Made by a program: the position numbers and the translations under genes
Assembly (NCBI GenBank): GCA_030247855.1
Contig: JAPDRN010000112.1
Span: 50,623-114,622, forward strand
Direction of reading: 5' to 3'
Source of the DNA: Knufia peltigerae
Taxonomy: Eukaryota; Ascomycota; Eurotiomycetes; Chaetothyriales; Trichomeriaceae
DNA length: 64,000 nt
Notes under the pieces: generated by a model
The model's database searches: none
The model's input: only the letters and a program-made list of their open reading frames with translations
What the model was told of the DNA's origin: nothing
In this document: piece by piece, positions 23,865 through 33,946 of the stretch
Layout: each line of letters opens with the position of its first letter
Numbering within the stretch: position 1 is the first letter of the stretch

Positions 23865-24224
23865 ACTGCCATGGGAAACCTACCTGCATTGAACAACTTT
23901 AGCCTCCATGTCACTTGTCCAGCTGTACTGTGGAGCCCCCTCGAGTTGGCTACAGACCAAAGTGAGACCCCGTCGCCAAGAAGTAGCACTTCCTATTCTG
24001 GCTACCGGCCTCACGATGGTGGATCCGAGGCAAGCCATGACCCAACCCGATGGAACATGAGGTATAGGTAGAGCGGAACAATGAAGTGAACAGTGAGGAA
24101 TGTAGGTATAGTTAAAGGTATAAAGGGCATCCCATCCGCTCGACGTTCCCTACAGTGACCATTGGCATCCAGGTCAGTCCCCGAGCATTCATATATATAT
24201 CAACACCATCCACAATACATTGTA
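23865..24224. other. Spacer before the reductase gene
   Basis: A 360-bp spacer that may hold eroded 3' sequence of the regulator-like gene (open frame 23871-24071) and the promoter of the reductase; ATATATAT at 24191-24200 is about 30 bp before the ATG. Confidence 0.4.
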
Positions 24225-25433
24225 ATGTCTTCTCCAGCTACAACCATCCCTCCAGGTTCGTTGGTCCTTGTGACCGGTGCCAGTGGGTTTCTTGCTTCTC
24301 ACGTCATTTGGCAATTCTTGGTCTTGGGGTACCGAGTCCGAGGAACCGTTCGAGACGTTCAAGCGTCGTCATGGCTTGTTCAAGGGCGCTTCAAGGATTA
24401 TACGGATTCCGGCGCCCTCGACCTCGTCGCCGTACCTGACCTCGGCGTGGCAGACGCCTACGACGAAGCCATAAAGGGCGTCTCGGCCGTCCTACACATC
24501 GCCTACGTGACCAAAATATCCCCGGACCCGAACGAAGTCATCACTCCCTCGGTGGTTGGGGTTAGGTCAATTCTGGAAGCGGCCCTGCAAGAGTCCTCAC
24601 GCTCAGGCTCATCAATCAAGGAGATTGTATTTACCAGTAGCGCCGTGGCGACGTCGCCTCTCTCCCAGCACGTGGACAACGGGGCTGTGGACAGGACATC
24701 TTGGAACGACGCAGCTCTCGAGGCAGCTTGGGCCCGTGGTCCTCCTTATGAAATGTCCCAGGTAATGGTGAATTATCCTGCCAGCAAAGTCGCCGCTGAA
24801 AAAGAAGTTTGGAAATTTGTTCAAGACCGAAACGACAAGATACCATTCAACGTCAACGTCGTGTCCCCGGCAGGTATCATAGGGGAACCCCTAAACAGGA
24901 AACACATAAAGGGACAAGCAAATTGGATCGTCCATGCTTACAAGGGGAACAAGGTCGTCATGGATGCTATGCAAGCTTGTATGTTGAGAAGATTCTTCAT
25001 GAAAGCCCAACATTTGCTTTTGCCTTTCGGTTATATCCAGCCAGATCTTCTTCATCTCCCTTGAAATCCTTCCAGCGCACGTGTATGTCTATTTGTTGTG
25101 CTTTACCTAACTTTGTTATGTGTAGCATTCTACGCCGACGTCAAAGATGTGGCATTGGTTCATGTCGCTGCCGTCTTGGACCCCGAGGTCAAGAACGCAC
25201 GCCTGCAAACTTGGGGTCGCAGCACTCACTGGAACGACGTGTTGGGTATTTTGCGCAAACTTAGTCCAGGAAAATTGTTCATCGATGACTACCCCGACCC
25301 TTACCACCTTAAAGTATCGGTCGATCAGTCCGAGTCTCTCGCTCTGCTGAAAAAGTGGGCAGACAAAAATGATTGGACGTCTCTGGAGGACAGTATTTCT
25401 GAAAACATCAATAACCCATACTTGAATAATTGA
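24225..25433 (+). CDS. Extended SDR: NAD(P)-dependent epimerase/ketoreductase-like
   Basis: Exons 24225-24978 and 25126-25433 give 353 residues. The cofactor motif TGASGFLASH is at about residues 19-28, followed by a VRGTVRD segment typical of the dihydroflavonol-reductase/aldehyde-reductase group that prefers NADPH. VFTSSAVA contains the catalytic Ser region, and the catalytic Tyr and Lys are in NYPASKVAAE. NVVSPAGIIGEPLN follows. The ATG at 24225 is preferred because the frame upstream holds no other ATG. The group reduces aldehydes, ketones or flavonoid-like substrates in the cytosol. It lies between a regulator-like gene and an amino-acid permease, which it meets tail to tail at 25.5 kb. 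Confidence 0.88.
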
Positions 25434-25629
25434 TATTCAGTAGGAAACATTTGACCAGGTGGCGATGTTGATGAAAAAAATAAAAAGTCATCATGATTGA
25501 TTTATCTCAGTAGATCTCCGAGTCGTAAAATTTAAAAACTGAAAAGTTAACAAAGAAATCGGTGAAAATCATCCATGCCCAGGTCCAACATCCAGATTCG
25601 TAGCCTGGAAAAAGTGCCCAAGCACGACC

Positions 25630-27419
25630 TCAAATAGACTCGCGTCTAACGTCCTTCTTGCCCCTTCTGAGTCCCACGAGCTGCAACATCTCTGTCCAAA
25701 ACCCAACGGGAGGAGTTATAAAGGATGCCTCGTAAGCATCAACAACAGGTCGTTCCCAGACAAGATCGGCCTCGCGGGGCCCCACGAACCTGGTCTTTTT
25801 GAGAAGCTTCCAGCCGACAAACAAGAAGGGAGCCACAATGACCATGGTGTAGTAGCTGAAAAAGGTACCGACGTCCCATGGGGTGAAGGACGAGTACCCG
25901 TAAAATAAGACAATCATGCACATCCACGCCAGGCCAATGTACGCGGAGTACGGCTGGAACCAACCGGTGTAAGGGAAGGAGTTGCGGTCGAGGCCCTGAA
26001 CCTTGCACGCATTGTAGAAGAACAAGTACGTGACGCACATGACGATGTAGTCGATGATGCCGCCGGCGGTGATCAGGTTGACCAGCCAGGTGAGGACCTG
26101 CGACGAGCCGCTCGACACCTGCAGAAACGACAGGAGCGGGAAGCACATGACGATGGCGAAGGCGTAGATGGGCACGCCGTTGCCCGTGCACCTCGTCAGG
26201 AACTTGGGCGCGCGGCCCTCGAGCGCAAGGCCGTAGAGGTTGCGCGTGGCGCAGTACGTGTACGTGTTGCCCGCGGAGAAGATGGACGTGATCATCAGCG
26301 CGTTGGTGATGTGAGGGAGCACCGAGATGCCCATGTTCTTCATGGCGATCACGTAAGGGGACGCCGCCGCGGTTCCGGATCCACCTTGGGTGCCGTCCAG
26401 GATGGCCACGAGCGTGGGGTCGTTGTAAGGAACGACGATGCCGACGCAGAGCGCGCCCAAGATGAAAAAGATGCCGAATCGCCAGTACACCGTCTTGAAG
26501 GCGTTGCGGATGTAGATGCGTGGGCGTTTGGCCTCGGCGGCGACCATGGCGATGTACTCGGGTCCAACGACGGCAAAGGAGGCGTTCCACAACGCTGCGA
26601 GAAAGCCCTCGAAACGACCCAGGCTACCTTTGGTGTGGTATTCGGCCATGGGACCCGGGTTCTTCCAGTATCGGAACCCGTACGCGTCGTGCTTGGGGTT
26701 TCCTCCCACCATGGTGATAAAGGTGAAAGAAAACAAAATCGCAATCAGGATGACTTTACCTCCTGATAGCCAGAACTCGGCTTCTCCATATCCTCGGACA
26801 GCGAGGACATTGATGGCGCTAGATAACAAGAGTCAGCATTTCGGCAACAAGGAAATTCGACAACCTTTTTGTTTTTTGAAATGGTCGCTTAGGGGGTTAT
26901 TTCTCACGCGTAAAGCACGATGCAAGCGGCGCAGACGGCTGCAGTAGGAATAGCATCAGTCCAGAATGACAAGACCAAGTTGAGAGCGGTAATTTCGAAC
27001 GGGATCAGGAGAGCTTCGTAGAAGAAGAAGTTCCAGCCGGCCATGAATCCAAACGCGTCATCGACCCATTTACCGGCCATACGGATAAAACCACCAGTGA
27101 CAGGATGTAGTGTGGCCATCTCGGCCATGCAATTGTTGACCAGACCGAGCATGCACGAATAGATGGTGAAGGCGAGGAACAAACTGAGAGGGCCACCCTT
27201 CGCGAGACCGCCACCAATACTCACGAAGAGGGCTGTACCTATTGAGCCGCCTATGGCGATGAGCTGAATCTGGCGGTTGTTCAGTCTTCGTTGGAGCTTG
27301 TCGGCATTTTCAGAGATGGAACCTGGTTTGACATCGTCATTCGGAGACCGCCTGGCTACGACAACACCACCGTCGACGATCTCTACCTTCTTGCTGCTCT
27401 CGCTCATGGTGTCGCTCAT
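25630..27419 (-). CDS. Amino-acid permease (YAT/APC family)
   Basis: Exons 27419-26908 and 26818-25630 (antisense) give 566 residues and about 12 helices. The first helix carries IAIGGSIGTALFVSIG, and PLSLFLAFTIYSC and MATLHPVTGGFIRMAGKWVDDAFGF-type motifs follow (described here only in part). The conserved GPEYIAMVAAEAKRPR and the NTYTYCATRNLYGLALEGRAPK region are typical of fungal plasma-membrane amino-acid permeases. There is no N-terminal signal peptide. A second ATG 12 nt downstream (27407) is an alternative start. The substrate (proline, GABA, dicarboxylic or general amino acids) cannot be read from the sequence. Upstream there are short TGCTTGAGGG repeats. It converges with the reductase gene. 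Confidence 0.92.
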
Positions 27420-28900
27420 GGTTTTGCTGCAAAGGGAGAAGTGTTTGTACTGGTGTGTTGCTTGGGGGTTGTCGCTCGAGGCAGTGGTGCTTGAGGGAGT
27501 GTTGCTTGAGGGTAGTCAACAAAGAGTCACTTGGGCGCGCCTTCACCAAGAGGAAATCGATGCAGTGACAAACTTTCGACAGCTGTGGGACCTTGCCTCG
27601 TCTATATACCCAAGGACCTACCAGAGAATTGATCAACCCTGTTCATCGTTTGGGATTTACGGGTCCCCCATGGATCACAGCGCCACATAGGATGAAGCAC
27701 AAGGCAAAATCTGGCACCGGTCGACTACGCGATACCATGCTGATACCTTCGGCATTGGCCGGTCGGGTGGTGGATAGACCAAGACCATGTTTGTTGACAA
27801 CGATGTAAAAAGCAAGATGGAGGCGCAGCGAGTCAGAACAGGAGGAAAAAATTGTTAGGACTCCGTACGGGTGATCTGAACAGGGATTCGCCAAGGCAAG
27901 CTCTGCAATGAAACTCTGGTTAGTGATTTTCATTCGTCCCAAACGTGGCATGATCCTTGAAGTGCAGCCTGTGATGCTTGTCAAAGGGAAAAATTTGGTA
28001 ACGGGATGGAAAAAAAAATTCGAAGTGGTCCAGACTCCACATAAGGCTGGAATGTAACCCGATATCTATTGGTTGTTCCAGGCTCAGGGCACAAACCACG
28101 TCGATATTCATGCGGGGGGTGGCAATCAGGCTATGACGCCGTGGCAGTCGGTGAAAAAGGGCAAAGGCCCATCGGAGCATGTGTAGCATGGGGGGCCAGG
28201 ACGCTGGTGCGCGATCCGTCTGCCGTTTGCCGTTCGCAAATCTGCCCAAGGAAGAACAGGACTTCCTAGGATTCAGCCTTGCCTATCGATCGTGCCATTT
28301 ACCCGAGCAAAAAGAACGGTACCTCTAGAAAGGGTGACAAGATCGGAGCTTTGGTGACAGGAGAAGCCCTCTCGATGTCGGTAATCGCTCTTTGACTTGA
28401 ACAATCAACAAACCTAGACCGGCAAGGATTCTACGTTTCAGCTTGTTATTGTAAAGAACCATACCCACCACTCTTCGGATAAGCGGACGAGATGACAGGG
28501 TCGTAGGTACAATTTTGGTGGAATTGGATCCAGGGGATGTTGTACAGCCTGTCAGCAATAAAAGTTTCATCAACCCACAGGAAATCATTGATCAAGTAGC
28601 AGCAAAGCAAATGGAGACAGAAAGATGGATTTGTCGGTGGCTAGGAAAACTTCTCCCACCCGGTTAAATTTTGTCATTTGAGTGCGAGGCTGAAAAAATT
28701 ACGGGCAACTTGACCGAGAGAGGAAGCCTGTCGATATAGTCCACCACCGCTAAATGTCTCATAAGAGTTGTTACAAGTACATAAACAAGGAACGCTGCAC
28801 CAAGCAGAGATCATCAATCACAGTGGTGGCCTCGTGCATTGATCATGAATCACTACGTACATCAACAAGTCTAAGCAAGGTCTCGACCTACTGCTGAGCC
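27420..28900. other. Long intergenic region upstream of permease
   Basis: 1.48 kb between the permease start and the 3' end of the Mo enzyme. Three related TGCTTGAGGG/TGCTTGGGGG units lie at about 27458-27512, an AGAGTCAC at 27523-27530 and an ACTCCGTA at 27860-27867. No coding frame is convincing. Confidence 0.5.
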
Positions 28901-29980
28901 TCATTCCACCGTCACCGTCACATGGTGTACGTGATTTCTTCTTCCCGCCAACGGCTGAGCGACATTATTGTCATCTGTGGCCCTTGCGATCAATCGATAT
29001 CTCCCCGGAACATCCACGCTGACATCGCCCCTCCAAAGCTGCCATTCGAACTGTTTTCTGGGCGTCACATTCGCAGGAGTCCAGCTCTTACCATCGTCGA
29101 GACTCAGATCGACTCGGATGATCTCCTGACCACCCCATGCACGGCCCCAGACCTCGATCTTTTGTTGCGCCGACAAGGTCTCTTCCGGCTTGGGTCTGAC
29201 TATCATCGAGTTGGGCTCGACCATCCACACCGGCCTCATTCTGTGCCCAGTCTCGTCAGTGGGATCAACCTCATTGTAGAATTTCGTGGTAAAGGGACCC
29301 GAAGCACGACCATCTCGCAGAGAAAGTCTGCAAAGCCACTTTGTAGAATTGGTGCCGAACCATCCAGGCACCACTAGCCTTACAGGACCTCCGCGGTTCT
29401 TGGTCAGTGGTGCTCCGTTCATCTCGAATGCGACCAACACCTCGAGAGCAGACGCCTTTTCCAACGTGAGGTCCTTCTCGTACTTGTCAGCAGCGACGTT
29501 CGCAAACGAGCCGTGATCCAAGCCTTGGGACCAAACGTGAGTGACTGCGGATCTAGGTCGGGCGATACGCAGTAGTTCTGCCAGACGGACGCCTGTCCAT
29601 TGAACATTGCCGATCCTCCATAATGCGGTGGTAGGCGGTGCCACTGGACTCCCATAACACTCGTGGAAAGATGTGATGGTCGTCCTGGGCATTGCTTTCA
29701 ACTGTGCTAGATTCACGAAAAACGCGCGTTCTACCTGTCCGTCCACCACGAGTTTCCAATTGTCTTCATCGACGACCGCCGCACCCATGTGGATTGTCTG
29801 AAAAAGATGTTCTTCATCCGTCACGTCACCGCCGAGCTCATGAGGCTTGGGCGGTTGTCGGATATAAAATCCAGCAGGGTCAATAGCTTTCAGAGCGTCT
29901 CTCTCCGAGCCACCGCTCTCTCCTTCTTCTACTGTCCAGGTCACATGTTGGGAGTAGGCCTCGTTATCTTTGCCCGTCAT
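28901..29980 (-). CDS. Sulfite-oxidase-fold molybdenum enzyme lacking a heme domain
   Basis: A single exon of 359 residues. The Moco-binding domain covers about residues 40-220: FHECYGSP contains the predicted Mo-coordinating cysteine, WRIGNVQWTGVRLAELL follows, and GGPVRLVVPGWFGTNSTKWL is the conserved Moco segment. The dimerisation domain covers about 230-359 (VWGRAWGGQEIIRVDLSLDDG). There is no cytochrome b5 domain at the N terminus, as in plant sulfite oxidase, and no obvious targeting peptide or SKL ending. In classical sulfite oxidase the Cys lies in a CAGNRR motif; here it is CYGSP, so the substrate may not be sulfite. It is probably cytosolic and uses O2 or another acceptor. Confidence 0.85.
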   Translation of the reverse strand: MTGKDNEAYSQHVTWTVEEGESGGSERDALKAIDPAGFYIRQPPKPHELGGDVTDEEHLFQTIHMGAAVVDEDNWKLVVDGQVERAFFVNLAQLKAMPRTTITSFHECYGSPVAPPTTALWRIGNVQWTGVRLAELLRIARPRSAVTHVWSQGLDHGSFANVAADKYEKDLTLEKASALEVLVAFEMNGAPLTKNRGGPVRLVVPGWFGTNSTKWLCRLSLRDGRASGPFTTKFYNEVDPTDETGHRMRPVWMVEPNSMIVRPKPEETLSAQQKIEVWGRAWGGQEIIRVDLSLDDGKSWTPANVTPRKQFEWQLWRGDVSVDVPGRYRLIARATDDNNVAQPLAGRRNHVHHVTVTVE

Positions 29981-30367
29981 GATAGACCGCAGTCAGTCAT
30001 CGACGGTCACATGTCGTTATCTTTCGGTCGTTGATATTATTGCCGCCTTTCAAAGATGATGCGGAGGCGAACTCATAAGCCGAAGGCCTTTGTCATACTC
30101 GTACGTACGAGGTAATGCGAGTCAGCCACAGAAGGTCGTCGGAGCCGCAATGACCGAGGAACGGATTAACTTGTCACCGGGTGACTCCTTCCCGCTATAT
30201 ATTTTAGGTATGTAAATACTGTAGTTTGCACTCCGGACTTCCTTTCAACAACCTCAAGTCCATCGATGATATACATGACCTTTTCGGCGACTTTTATGAA
30301 GAAACGTCTTGGGTATCTGCCAGCTTGGTCCGAACGCAACACGAAGTAACGAAACAAGGTTACAAAA
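29981..30367. promoter_or_regulatory. Divergent promoter region
   Basis: Lies between the Mo-enzyme start (reading left) and the kappa-GST-like gene (reading right). It has TATATATTTTAG near 30195, and nothing coding. Confidence 0.45.
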
Positions 30368-31384
30368 ATGCCACGTCCACAACTCACCCTGTACTTCGAC
30401 CTTCACAGCCCTTACACATACCTCGCCTTCTACTTAATCCATGTAAGCAATTGTGTACAGCGTACCAATATCCCATCCCGTCTTTGCTCTCCTCATTCGG
30501 TCGATTAATTGATCAACGAACATCCACCACCCATTGACACTGACAATTCCGGCCAGACCTCTCCAGTCTTCGAACAATGCGACATCACATACATTCCCGT
30601 CTTACTCGTGGCGTTCATCAAGGCAGTGGGCCTTCAACCACCATGGAGTAGTCCCAGTACGTTTCATGTCTCCCTGTCTGTCTGTCTGTCTCTGCATACG
30701 TAACCTGCGGAGAACACCTGCCCTTCAAACCACCATACTGTGGTTCACCTGCCCCCGGCTCAAAACTAAATACCACACACAGACAAACCATCATACATGT
30801 CAACGGACATCGCTCGGTGGGCTCGCGACTACAACATCCCGTGGATGCCAGGGTGGCCGGCGAACTATCCATTCAAATCGACCACCTTGAAGGCTGAAAG
30901 ACTGTTGACGGCGTGTTCGCTGGAATGTCCGAAGCAGTATCCCGACATAATTGCGGCCCTCTATCACGCTTTCTGGGTGGAGAAAAAGGCCGTGCAGCTG
31001 CCCGAAGTATACGAGCCGATCGCGGTAGAATTTTTGGGCGAGGAATCGGCGAAGAAGGTCATTAACAGGGTGTGTATTAGTTTTCTTTTTTTTTTCTTTT
31101 CTTTTCCACCAAACATTCAAGTCAATGGAGAAAACTTGAAACACAATACTGTATCCCGCACCAAAAATTAACAAGACAATGAATTCCATCAGAGCTCTAC
31201 GGAAGAAATCAAAAACCTACTTAAATCCAACACAAATGATTGCATAGCTAGTGGCTCCCCTGGTGTTCCATGGCTCAAGGCTGTTAATACACAAGGTGAA
31301 GAAGAGTTCTACTGGGGCTTTGACCATCTCGGACAAGTGGCTCGACATTTGGGCCTGGATAAATTGAAAGGCCCCCATCTATAA
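30368..31384 (+). CDS. DSBA-like / kappa-class GST / HCCA-isomerase-like protein
   Basis: Four exons (30368-30442, 30557-30656, 30783-31069, 31193-31384) join exactly in frame to 217 residues. The first strand and active-site loop LYFDLHSPYTYLAF (about residues 7-20) carry the S-P-Y that replaces the thioredoxin CxxC in kappa GST and 2-hydroxychromene-2-carboxylate isomerase. DITYIPVLLVAFIKAVG, a NKPSYM segment and the final GVPWLKAVNTQG and YWGFDHLGQVARHLG match the family. The reaction may be a glutathione-dependent isomerisation or conjugation. The C terminus is PHL, which loosely fits the peroxisomal PTS1 consensus. It is convergent, 94 bp apart, with a CoA ligase that ends in SKL. Intron 3 contains a T/C-rich tract near 31080-31105. 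Confidence 0.88.
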
Positions 31385-31478
31385 ACATAAATTAACCAGT
31401 TTCGAATCATTTGTGATCTTCTGCATCGCCACGACAAAAGTCCGATTTTACATCATCCATACACAAACAAAAAAGAAT

Positions 31479-33434
31479 TCACAACTTTGATGTTGCGGCG
31501 CCCTTTGCAGCACGATCCCTGAGTTGTCTTCGAAGCATTTTGCCAGACTAAATAAATAACCGCATCAATTTGCCAGTCCAAGAGCAAACTTTGTTTCCCT
31601 TGGGGCCTTACCGGATTCTTGGGGATGGCGTCAATAAACACAACACCACCAGTGAGGTGTTTGATCTTCGACACGCGCGTATTAACGTACTTGATCACAT
31701 CCTCAGCCGTCGTCGTAGCGTTTGGAGTCAACACCACATAAGCACGAGGGTCCTCGTCATCAGTCGGCCTATTTTGATGTGGTCAGAATGTCTCTTTTGT
31801 CAAACGGCTTCCTGTCACTGTACGTTTTGATTCCAATCACGGCTGCATCCACGATCTGAGGGTGTTCGAGCAATAACGCTTCCAACTCGGCGGGCGCGAC
31901 TTGTGCTCCACGAACCTTGATCAATTCCTGTCGGTTGTATGGGGTCAGCAAACCTTGCCCAAAAACTTCTGCAAGTGGGCACGGAAACTGTATGAAGCAT
32001 CTTACCTTCTTGCGGTCAATCATGTACCATTTACCAGCCTCATCCTTGTATGCAATATCGCCCGTCTTCAACCACCCGTCCGGCGTGATTGTGTCCTTGG
32101 TGGCCTGGACATTACGCCAATACCCTTTCAGCATGTTGGGGGAGCGGATCCAGAATTCGCCCGGGTCCCCAGGGCCGGTGACCTCTCGGCCATCTTCATC
32201 GACGAGCATAGCTTCACAGCCCGGTATGAGTTCACCGATGGAGATTGACGAGGTACCCTGGTGGTCCCTCTCATCCCAGCACAACGTGATAGCTGGTGTC
32301 CTGCTTGCACGCATTAGCGATGGTCTCGATCAGTCGTAATGCCCAAACCAGCACAACAAAGGGATGCTTCTAAGCTTACTCGGACATGCCCCATGCTTGC
32401 CGCACCTTCAATCTGCCCCCGAAAAGCTCTTCAAATTGCTTCGTCACTTCCATGCCGATAGGAGCGGCACCAGCTATAACCCTCTGTACACTACTGACAT
32501 CACATGTTCCATCACGGACGGAGGGGTGTTTCGCCATGGCCACCAAGATCGGAGGAACGAGGAGCAAGTCTGTGATCTTGAATCGTTGAATGTGGTCCAA
32601 CATATCTGGCAGGTTGTAGCGCTCCATCAACACCGTCCGAATGCCCCATTTAGGTGCGGTGAAAGTGTAATAATGCAGACCGAGAACGTGATACATGGGA
32701 ACAACGCACAGATTTCGTCTTGCAGACTTGTCGCCCTTTGAAAATTGCATCTGCTTGAGCTGAAGCACGTTCGCGATAACGCCACGGTGCGTGAGCTCGA
32801 CGCCTTTTGGGAGACCCGTCGTGCCCGAGGAATAAACTAGAAGTGCGGTGCGCGAGGCAGAGTCTGAAACTGTTGGATCTCTCCAGGTAAAGGCCTTGCC
32901 CGCTTCTGGCTCGGCGATGAGCGTGATCCAATGCTGGTGTTTTGTATTCGGACTCTGTAGGTGTGCTGTGTGGTCCATCGGAGGGTCAGTGAAGAGGAAG
33001 ACCCTGCTTTTGTCCATGCCAATCATGTCTGCAGCTTGGACTGCGCGATCAATGCAGTTATCGGCGGCAAGGATAACCCGTGGGTCGGCGTCTTTCAGTT
33101 GGTGCGCAAGTTCGCGAGGAGTATATGCCGGATTGGCGCTGTTGTATATGGCACCGGCCATGGCCGATCCCATGACGACAATTGGATTGAAGATGCCATT
33201 GCCGGAGAACAGCATGACGCGATCTCCTTCTTCCAGTCCCGAGAGCTGCAGACCAGAGGCAAACCGCTTCGCCCATTCTCGATAAGCATGAAGAGTAAGG
33301 TACTGTTCACTCGGACGTTTGGCATTGACGAAGATTTTTTCGTTGTCATCAAGGCTGGCATCGGCAGAGCCGAACATGAAGGAAGGTATGGTTATTTCTG
33401 GGATGGACAATCTCCATCTTGAGGCGTGTGGCAT
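31479..33434 (-). CDS. 4-coumarate-CoA ligase-like acyl-CoA synthetase with PTS1
   Basis: An ANL-superfamily enzyme in five exons. Exon 1 (33434-32380) carries the AMP-binding signature YSSGTTGLPKG (about residues 194-204) and GAAPIG, and ends GMSE; the join continues TPAITLCW. Later exons give GWLKTGDIAY, then ELIKVRGAQVAPAELE after an intron, then PTDDEDPRAYVV. The final exon reads SGKMLRRQLRDRA, with the catalytic Lys of the A10 motif, and closes TSKL. SKL is a canonical peroxisomal import signal. It would activate a carboxylic acid (an aromatic, phenylpropanoid or medium-chain fatty acid) to its CoA thioester via an adenylate, for beta-oxidation in the peroxisome. The start ATG at 33434 opens directly into the domain, so a short N terminus is normal. 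Confidence 0.92.
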
Positions 33435-33946
33435 GATGATTGAGAGGGACAGTAACGATGTATCGTCGCTGTCTACGAAGTTTTGGCTTGATGGAGTTCG
33501 TCCTGTTCGCTTCGCCGAACTCGAGAAGCGTTATATATCCTCTGCAGAACGGCTCTCAGCGTACCTGCTCAGGTGAGCAATCGTTCCAATGTAAATTGCA
33601 ATAGGATGACTAACAACACAAGGAGTATTGTGGTGTAGGAGTTCAGCCTCGGAGCCTGAGTCTGCTAAGTCAGCACCTCGGCCTCCGGATCCGCAGGTGT
33701 CTCTTTTTTTGGACATGAAATAAGCACCAAAAATTCCAGACAAGAGATACATTTCTGGAGATACATTTCTGAAGCAAACATCATCAGACACGCCTTTCAC
33801 AGAGAGCTGTCAGCGTCAATGATGATGATATGTCACTGCTGGTGTCACGGATATAATGTTGTCAACGTTGAGTGGGTACAGTTAATCTTCTGTCTGAGAC
33901 GGAGAAGGATCCTGGCCCTCTGCTTCGCATGTCTATATCCCTCTCA
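33435..33946. promoter_or_regulatory. CoA ligase promoter region
   Basis: A 512-bp spacer upstream of the CoA ligase and downstream of the Zn2Cys6 gene. No coding frame is supported. Confidence 0.4.

Noticed and set aside
25739..26590. 283-codon minus frame rich in Arg and His
   Set aside because: It overlaps the permease exon in another frame of the same strand; the permease has all its motifs, and the Arg/His bias is typical of a shadow.
30660..30700. TGTC tetranucleotide run
   Set aside because: It lies in an intron of the kappa-GST-like gene and is a short simple repeat with no other signal.
9593..33434. Biosynthetic cluster with a PKS, NRPS or terpene synthase
   Set aside because: No backbone enzyme motifs were seen in any frame; the block is described as catabolic or detoxifying instead.
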